Shown one piece after another: positions 57,901-64,000 of a stretch of DNA of 64,000 nucleotides (position 1 is the first letter of the stretch; each line of letters opens with the position of its first letter). Source of the stretch: Amorphophallus konjac (Eukaryota; Streptophyta; Magnoliopsida; Alismatales; Araceae); contig CM040123.1 of NCBI GenBank assembly GCA_022559845.1, positions 293,930,642 through 293,994,641 on the forward strand. Reading direction: 5' to 3'. The translations under genes and the position numbers were made by a program. The notes under the pieces were generated by a model that worked only from the letters and a program-made list of their open reading frames with translations, searched no databases and was not told where the DNA came from.

Positions 57901-58440
57901 AAGAAAAGCTTCACATCCTCGCGAGATAAGTTTGCAAGCATGAAGAGAGGATATGATAGTGGGATGTTTCCTATATTTGATGCCAAGGAAAGAAAATCTT
58001 GGAAGACCGGTTTTTCGAAAGGATATAATCCTATTTCGGTAGTTAACATCCGCATCATGCTCTATAAGCCAATCTACCCCTAAAATGGCATCATAACCTT
58101 TCATGTCAAGGCATACTAAGTTTGCAGGGAGATTGTGATCTTCCACTATTACCTCACTATTAGGATAATACTCGGTAAATTTTATTCCAGAACCTAAGGG
58201 TGTAGTAATAGCAAGATCTGAAGGTAGGGGAACTAATACAATTGGTAATATTTTTACAAAAGTAGTGGAGATAAAAGAATGAGAGGCACTAGTATCAAAT
58301 AGCACAAATGCAGGACGAGAATAAATTTGAAGGGTACATTCCATAAGTCCACCATCCTTGGGTGCTTCTTCTTCTTCTTCTAGAACAGCATTGAGGTGAG
58401 CTTGCCTCCTACGTCCTCCACCAGACGATTGATCCTTCAT
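54905..58440 (-). pseudogene. Tekay pol of element 2, decayed
   Basis: Protease ([13 protein letters not shown]: the catalytic DTGA is DTSA, an active-site loss), then RT, where gag, protease and the RT N-terminus share one 655-codon open frame down to 57319. RT shows [46 protein letters not shown] and, after a stop, [11 protein letters not shown]. RNase H follows ([36 protein letters not shown]), then integrase (56178-55537: [42 protein letters not shown]). The SH3-like region ([16 protein letters not shown]) and a remnant chromodomain end near 54960. Stops and frameshifts lie near 57318, 57137, 56797, 56270 and 55190. A purine tract precedes the LTR. Confidence 0.88.
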
Positions 58441-59355
58441 AAGGGGGTAATCTAACATACGATGCTCCCTGCTTCCACAACGTAGACACGCACCAATGCA
58501 CTTCCAACATTCTTCAGCCGAATGGCCGAACTTCTTGCAAAATGTGCAAGCCGCCACGACTTGCTCCTTCCCATCTTTGGCTTTCTTGTGCTTCTGGGAA
58601 CTTTCACCATTCCCACTCCTGGATCTTTTCTTACTATCATGGCTTTTGTAGGGTTCCGTAATACTAAATTTCTCCTTCTTATAACGCCGATCAGACCTTC
58701 GGCTGGACTCTTCTCCCTTTCCTTTCAATTTCTTGACCTTCTCTAGGGTCCTTTCACATAAATATGCCCGCTGAACCATCTTCGCATAGGTACGGATGTT
58801 TTTGGTCCCGAGCTGTTGAATGAAACCAGGTCGTAACCCCTCCATAAATCGATTGGCCTTCAATAAATCGGTACTGATTAAATGTGGTGCATAAGGTGCT
58901 AGCCTGGAGAATTGAAGTTCATACTCCGCAACTGACATCATTCCCTGACGAAGAGAAGTGAACTCCATAGCCTTTCTTTCTTTAACATGTTTAGAAAAGT
59001 ACTTAGCACGAAATAGAGTGAGAAAACCGTCCCATGTATGAGGTGGATCAGCCGGAGCTGTAGGTACTGACTTCCACCATGTGCGTGCATCTTTATTAAG
59101 TTGAAAGGTTACAAGATGCACTATTTCTTGATCCGTACACTGGATAACATCGAAGATACGATTCATCTCATCTATCCAATTTTCTGCCTCATCTAGATTA
59201 GAAGAACTGTAAAAACGCGGAGGGTTTAAGCTCTGAAAATTACGGTGCAAGTCACCAGCCCTTGCCCCTGCGCCTGCCTGGGCCATAGTTTGTAATGACT
59301 GAGTAAGGCCGGCAACCGTTTATTGTATGCCACCCCAATCTACGCGTTGTGCCAT
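58441..59355 (-). pseudogene. Tekay gag of element 2
   Basis: Begins at the first ATG after the PBS (MAQRVDWGGIQ), with a stop at residue 12 in the same place as in the element at 17632-28965. It is then open throughout: [87 protein letters not shown] basic Lys/Arg/Ser region and knuckles [15 protein letters not shown] and [14 protein letters not shown] follow (last Cys lost). Because both copies share the residue-12 stop, translation in this family may really start at the downstream [11 protein letters not shown] (59286), or the stop predates both copies. Confidence 0.88.
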
Positions 59356-59567
59356 TGTAATAATAAGGTACCTGAGAGAAATAACAAATTGTTAATTCTC
59401 ATGGAATTAGAAAGAAGTTAATCTTAAAACTAATTAACTATCCTTTCCCGGGTTCTACCCTATTCTCGCATAGGTGAGGAAATTTCTTCCTTAGTTCATA
59501 GGTAGGGGTCCTTAAACCTTGGACTTATCCTATGACATGACTCTTCTCCCTAAGTCTTGAGACTTAG

Positions 59568-59579
59568 GCTCTGATACCA
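59568..59579 (-). other. PBS of Tekay element 2
   Basis: The minus strand reads TGGTATCAGAGC, initiator-Met type. Confidence 0.9.
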
Positions 59580-59586
59580 ACTTAAC

Positions 59587-62500
59587 TGTCACGCACCGAG
59601 CCTTTATTATAGCGGAAGACTAGCTCGAGAAATATGAACAACCGACATGGTAAGCCTCTTGCAAGCAAGAACGATCAGAGCGCAAGACAATCACACATGA
59701 AAATGCAATTGCACAATAATTAAATCTAACTCCAACTTTATTTCATTAATAATCAAAATATTCTAGTACAATAACTCTTCAACTATCTCTCATCTGTCAG
59801 ACGCAAGAAAAACAAAGGAAATTACAAAGACTTGATCTAAACAGTATTGACTTTCCTAAGTCTTCACTCTCATTCTGATAAGACTATCATTCGCTCTCGG
59901 ACCCGCTACTTGTATAACTCGAATCCGGATTCGTATCACTTCCATCTCCTGAAAAGATTGGAAAATAGGTAATGAGCACACTTGCCCAGTAGGTATCTTC
60001 GCATCAGCATGAAGGCACTATTAAAGTAAATAGCATTTTTGCTCTAGAGAAATAAGATAAAGTCATGCGAATGTGATCAATCATGCGATTAAACCAAAGT
60101 AACAAGATGATCATGTAAGATAGAATGAGCAAGTATGATTTAGCAAGAATATAATAAGAACATGATATGGCCTTTCATGAATAAGAAAGTCATGTATTAA
60201 TCAAGAATGTACTCTTCACTTAGTAGTAAGTACTTCGTGAATTTCTATGGAATATCATGTAACAAGCTAGAAAGTCATGTCGTGCCGTGGATCTTCACTT
60301 ATTTATCGAGAAAGTACTCCCAGCGCAATGCGATGCCAGAAGCATCATACCTCATGGTTTAGAATAGTATGTTTCCGACAATCAGTCGACGGGACTAGCA
60401 TAGAGCCCTTGAACACAATCAGTGCTCGATCGCATCTTCAAATATAAATCAAGCTACTTCTATGCATGTAAATAATATGGCCAAGAATGTATAATTTCAA
60501 CAATAAGTTCAAGATAAAGTCATCAATCATAAGAATGCTTCTATTTGGAAAAGAATTTCAATAAACATATTAAAACTAGGTTATGCCATGGAAATAAATC
60601 GGCAGCATAACGGTACGTTTCTTAACTTTCATAATTTAAGATTAAGTATCTTGAACAATATGATAAGTCCTAAACCATCAATAATCTATCTAGGAACTTT
60701 GGAATATCAACCCTTGGGTCAAACCTCGGGTTAAAAGTACTGTGACAATCAATTAATGGGCCGTTACATTAACGTGACGGTATGTAATTGGGCCGTTAGA
60801 ACGGGCTGAATCCAGAAAGAATACTTGGACTCAGTGAATGTGACGGTTGTATACTGGACCGTTAGATGGACCTGACGGTCTAGTATTAGGCTGTTACATA
60901 GTCAAAACCAGAAAACATCGATAGTGCTTTCTAAACAATTGGGCTTTAATGGTACAACCAACTCGGCGTCCTAGTGGGAATCCCAGGCTCGCAGAGAATT
61001 ACGGAGGCCTTGAAACCAGATTTCCTAGTCCATTGGAAGGAATATCCAATAGAGAGGTCCTCAAGTCCAAGAATATGTTCCTATAGTGCAAAAGTTTAAA
61101 CTAATGGTCATATACTAGAATATATGTCATATACTTAGAGAAATTGACTCTATGGATAAGAACGAATGTCACGATGTAAAACCATGACAAACTCCGTCAA
61201 TTCAATCATTTAAAATCATGGTTTTAATACAAAACTATAGAGTTTGGCCAATGAAATTAACATATACTTAAAATAACTAAAGGTGCTTTTAAACATTCAA
61301 TTCCTATCATGAATCAATTAATAAACTCAAAGTCATGAAAAATATGTCACAACTTAGATAACTAGGCTTATTCATAAGTAAGTTTGACTGTTTTTAACTC
61401 TGTCTCGAATTTAGAAAACCCAACACTCTGGCGGTCTAATACAGGCGCGTCATGTGGTTGTGACGGTCTATCGTGGAGCCGTCAGATTACTGTGACGCAC
61501 TAATTTTGGTCCATCAGAGATTACAGAGAAATTGGTGTACAATAGGCAGTGTGACAGCTTATCGCAAGGCCGTTACAATGTTGTGACGGTCTAACTATAA
61601 TCCGTCAGAGCACTGCTGACAGTAAAATAAATAAACTACGATTTGAAACATTTTATGCAAGAAGAATCAAAGTAAATGATTACTCTAGTCATGATAAAAC
61701 GAAGTAAAAGCCATCTAGATGCATAGGTTGTAGTGAATGAACAAGAGAATATCGTTTATCTTCAATTAAGGCTAAAGATATGCATGTATGCATGATTCTA
61801 CTAAAACATGAAATTCATGGTCTATAGTGCATGAAATCAGACAAAACCAGAGGGCTTTTACTCCTATCATGATGTTCTTACCATTCATAAGATGACCTAC
61901 CTCTTTACTGGGCTTTCAACTTCCAATTTATTACTACAAGACACGCCCTAATTCTTCCCTTCCTGTGATTTTTCAGCAACTTCACGTCGCTCTAACTCCT
62001 CAATCTCTTGACCTAAAGACGTGAAATTTTGAGGGTAAGAAGGTGAAACTAAGGGGCATAGAAAGTTCTAAAGACACTTAGGCTAATTACCTCATTTTGG
62101 TGCTCTAATCTCCTGATCTTCAGCAGACTTTCGCTCAGATTCCTGTGTTGCTATGGTCAAACCAGTAACTTTGGAGGCTTCAAACTCCTTGTGTAGTTGA
62201 TCTCCTAGCATGAAATTTTGAGAAAGATTAGTCCTATGTATAAGGAACAAGAAGTTCTAAAGAACTTACCTGAAATACTATCTCCTTACCTTAGTTCCAC
62301 GCGAGCCAATTAGGCGCAGGTCAAAACGAGGGTCTATTTATAGGTTCTAGCTAGGGTTTCATGGATTAGATCGTTTCTTGAGTCCTTGTTAAAGCGTAGA
62401 TCGACTTCAGAGAGTCCTTAACACGTTTATTAGTCCTCCCATCTCGATCCCTAAATGATAGACTAGCAAAAATTCAATCTTTTTGCTTGTTCTTCACTTC

Positions 62501-62861
62501 ACGGAACTGACAGAGCGTAACGATCTAGTCTTGGCGTGTTACATGCATGTGGCGGTCGCACGATAGACCGCTACATCCACTGTGCGTAGAATTCAACTTA
62601 ATTTAAACTCTTTGATTATTTTATCTATATAATTATCTATAAAATGATATTTATCCTTAAAATTCGTGAATAGGCTAAATAACCTTCTAGAATATGGGCC
62701 AAACTTAATGGGCTTGGTCCTTAAACCTTTTGGGTTTTATTTACTAAAGCTGGATTAATTATCCAACATACTTGGACCTTATAGTCAATTTAAGTTTTAT
62801 AAATTCATGAAAATTCTTAAAATAATCCAGAAATTATTTATATAAATTTTGGGGCACTACA
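59587..62861 (-). repeat. 5' LTR of Tekay element 2 (3275 bp)
   Basis: On the plus strand TGTCACGCACCGAGCC to GGGGCACTACA, collinear with 51625-54904 with scattered substitutions. The TATA box at 62335-62342 (minus) would drive the element. Confidence 0.9.
62335..62342 (-). promoter_or_regulatory. TATA box in Tekay element 2 5' LTR
   Basis: Minus-strand TATAAATA at the conserved LTR position. Confidence 0.6.
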
Positions 62862-62866
62862 TACAA

Positions 62867-63432
62867 ATTATCAAAGAAAATGAGATCACAACCGTTTGTA
62901 AGCTAGAGAAGATATTTCCTCCGACATTCTTTGATTCGATGGAGCACTTGGTCGTCCATTTGCCATACGAGGCTATTATCGGAGGACTAGTACAATTTCA
63001 ATGGATGTATCCATTTGAGAGGTATGTCAGAATTTTTGTTAAGTTACATGTCATCCATGGTCGGTACATGTCATTGCCTTCTAACTTGTTGTTGTAGGTG
63101 CATGCATGAATTAAAAATGAAAGTTTGCAACAAATCGAAGGTGGAGGGTTCGATTGCTGAGGCATATATTCTTGAAGAAATATCAAACTTCTGTTCCATG
63201 TACTTTGAGCCAGAGATTCTAACTCGTCGTACTCAACCTCCACATAATGATGATTGGGGAGTTGATGATTCGTCCGATCGGCTCTCTATATTTAACCATC
63301 CTGGACGTGCGTTCGGACGTTGCTCAACGCGTACGCTCGAAGATAGAGAGTTGTATGTTGCTGAGATATAAATTCTCTTGAATTATATCGAGATTGAACC
63401 TTATGTTGAGGAAGTTCTTAACTCACATTTCC
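62867..63432 (+). pseudogene. TNP2 transposase, part 3 (DUF4218 region) with intron
   Basis: Continues the transposase: KIFPPTFFDSMEHLVVHLPY, EAIIGGLVQFQWMYPFER. A GT-AG intron (63022-63097) follows, then CMHELKMKVCNKSKVEGSIA, EAYILEEISNFCSMYFEPEI, SIFNHPGRAFGRC. After a TAA (63369-63371) the same frame reads LLNYIEIEPYVEEVLNSHF. This is the DUF4218 region that follows Transposase_21 in plant TNP2 proteins. Splicing restores the frame; without it there is a stop in the intron. Confidence 0.85.
63022..63097 (+). other. Predicted 76-nt intron in TNP2
   Basis: Donor GAGAG|GTATGTCAG and acceptor TTGTTGTAG|GTGCATG, with a T-rich 3' half. Removal gives PFERCMHELK in frame. Confidence 0.65.
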
Positions 63433-63731
63433 AGCGATGTCCATAAGTTGTTCATCCTTGTTCTGCAGTTCATTTAAAGTAGTAGTGTATGTATATTGCA
63501 GACAATTTGATTCAGAATTAGCATAAAAATGTCCAAATATCCAAGACGTGGAGATTGAAAAGAACGCGAGAAATTTTTAGCCAAATGTCTGAGATATCGG
63601 GTTAGTGTCGATCGTTGAATATATATGTTTGTATTTATGTATGTTGAGGAGATTGAACCTTATTATAACAACTCAAATTTACATATAGGTTGAACTAGGT
63701 CTCATTACTGATCAAAGAGTACAATAGATAA
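63433..63731 (+). other. Degenerate TNP2 segment between DUF4218 and DUF4216 parts
   Basis: No clean frame. It contains possible coding scraps (QFDSELA, CPNIQDVEIEKNARNF on the plus strand) at the expected protein position. AT-rich stretches could be introns. I cannot resolve exon borders. Confidence 0.4.
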
Positions 63732-64000
63732 GTTATGGCCCCTCAACGGTTACACGTGCCTATCCAGGATATATTGTGAATGGATATAGATTTCATACGA
63801 GGGATTATGGACGAAGTAAGTCTACGATGAACAGTGGCATATCTGTTAAGGGAAGTTTATACAATGAAGCGGAATTGGACTACTACGGTATTCTTGACGA
63901 AGTCTTAGAACTTCAGTATTTGGGACTAGACAATCATGTATACATATTTAAGTGTCATTGGTTTGATCCTAATTCTGTTCGACATGACACAACTTATAGG
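63732..64000 (+). pseudogene. TNP2 transposase, part 4 (DUF4216 region), runs off the window
   Basis: Open frame to the window end: YGPSTVTRAYPGYIVNGYRF, HTRDYGRSKSTMNSGISVKG, YNEAELDYYGILDEVLELQY, LGLDNHVYIFKCHWFDPNSV. This is the DUF4216 part typical of the C-terminal half of CACTA TNP2 proteins. No stop is seen here. The remaining C-terminus and the right CACTA terminus must lie beyond 64000. Confidence 0.85.

Larger units (their letters stand above)
51625..62861 (-). mobile_element. Complete Tekay/Del-like chromovirus inserted in TNP2, 11.2 kb
   Basis: LTRs 51625-54904 and 59587-62861, PBS 59568-59579, PPT 54905-54920, TACAA duplications (51620-51624 and 62862-62866). Same family as 17632-28965 but not a recent copy of it: coding parts differ by scattered changes and the decay patterns are independent. 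Removing it joins transposase RDVQ to IIKENEITT in frame. Confidence 0.92.
35438..64000 (+). mobile_element. En/Spm (CACTA) DNA transposon, open at the right edge
   Basis: The left terminus TACTACAAGAAATGGCG is one change from the CACTA consensus CACTACAAGAAA. It is followed by about 240 bp of subterminal repeats in both orientations (TTTCAGACGGA, TAGACGGAT, GTCTGAAAT). The interior carries a captured DRD1-like fragment as an inverted repeat and a TNP2-type transposase that continues past the window. Three LTR insertions lie within it. The candidate 3-bp duplication at the left is TCT (35435-35437) and cannot be confirmed without the right end. Confidence 0.85.

Overview
The window is a block of nested, mostly degenerate transposable elements from a flowering-plant nuclear genome. 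The evidence is Ty1/copia and Ty3/gypsy LTR retrotransposons primed by initiator-Met tRNA, an En/Spm (CACTA) transposon with a TNP2 transposase gene, a Transposase_28-type antisense ORF with a spliceosomal intron, and a fragment of a plant-specific SNF2 remodeler gene. I see no intact host gene, tRNA gene, rRNA gene or CRISPR array. The species cannot be named from the sequence.

Layout. 1-5696: minus-strand copia element, Sirevirus-like, with a broken gag, a PBS and a 2.3-kb LTR. 5697-8213: 3' end of a plus-strand Tat-type gypsy element with an antisense extra ORF, PPT and 3' LTR. About 8264-10288: short-interior TRIM-like element in a three-LTR array. 10289-30583: plus-strand Tekay/Del-like chromovirus in a pol-LTR-gag-pol arrangement sharing one LTR (13745-16827). 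A second, complete minus-strand Tekay element (17632-28965, target duplication GATAG) interrupts its gag. 30584 to about 33194: 5' end of a minus-strand Tat-like element (LTR, PBS, gag, start of protease). 33195-33724: lysine-rich fragment, probably an endogenous pararetrovirus coat-protein remnant. 33725-35437: end of another copia-type LTR.

35438 to the window end: one large CACTA transposon, open at the right. Behind its left terminus it carries a captured fragment of a DRD1/CHR35-like SNF2 gene, the remodeler of RNA-directed DNA methylation, arranged as a long inverted repeat around a 29-nt centre (37150-37875 against 37905-38051 plus 40298-40850). A 2246-bp solo copia LTR (38052-40297, duplication TGGCC/TGGCG) sits in the second arm. 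The TNP2 transposase follows in pieces (41896-42401, 50031-51624, 62867-64000). It is split by a pol-less chromovirus (42402-50030, duplication ACATC) and by a third Tekay element (51625-62861, duplication TACAA). Both splits rejoin in frame when element plus one duplication is removed.

The most interesting signal is the CACTA-borne inverted repeat of an RdDM gene. Its transcript would fold into double-stranded RNA, so the transposon could in principle direct small RNAs against the host pathway that silences it. This is inference. A precedent I recall is the rice CACTA-encoded miR820, which targets the DRM2 methyltransferase. Other points of interest are hairpin motifs repeated through the Tekay LTRs, a gag/chromodomain-only chromovirus with an unexplained internally duplicated ORF, and the tandem three-LTR TRIM array.
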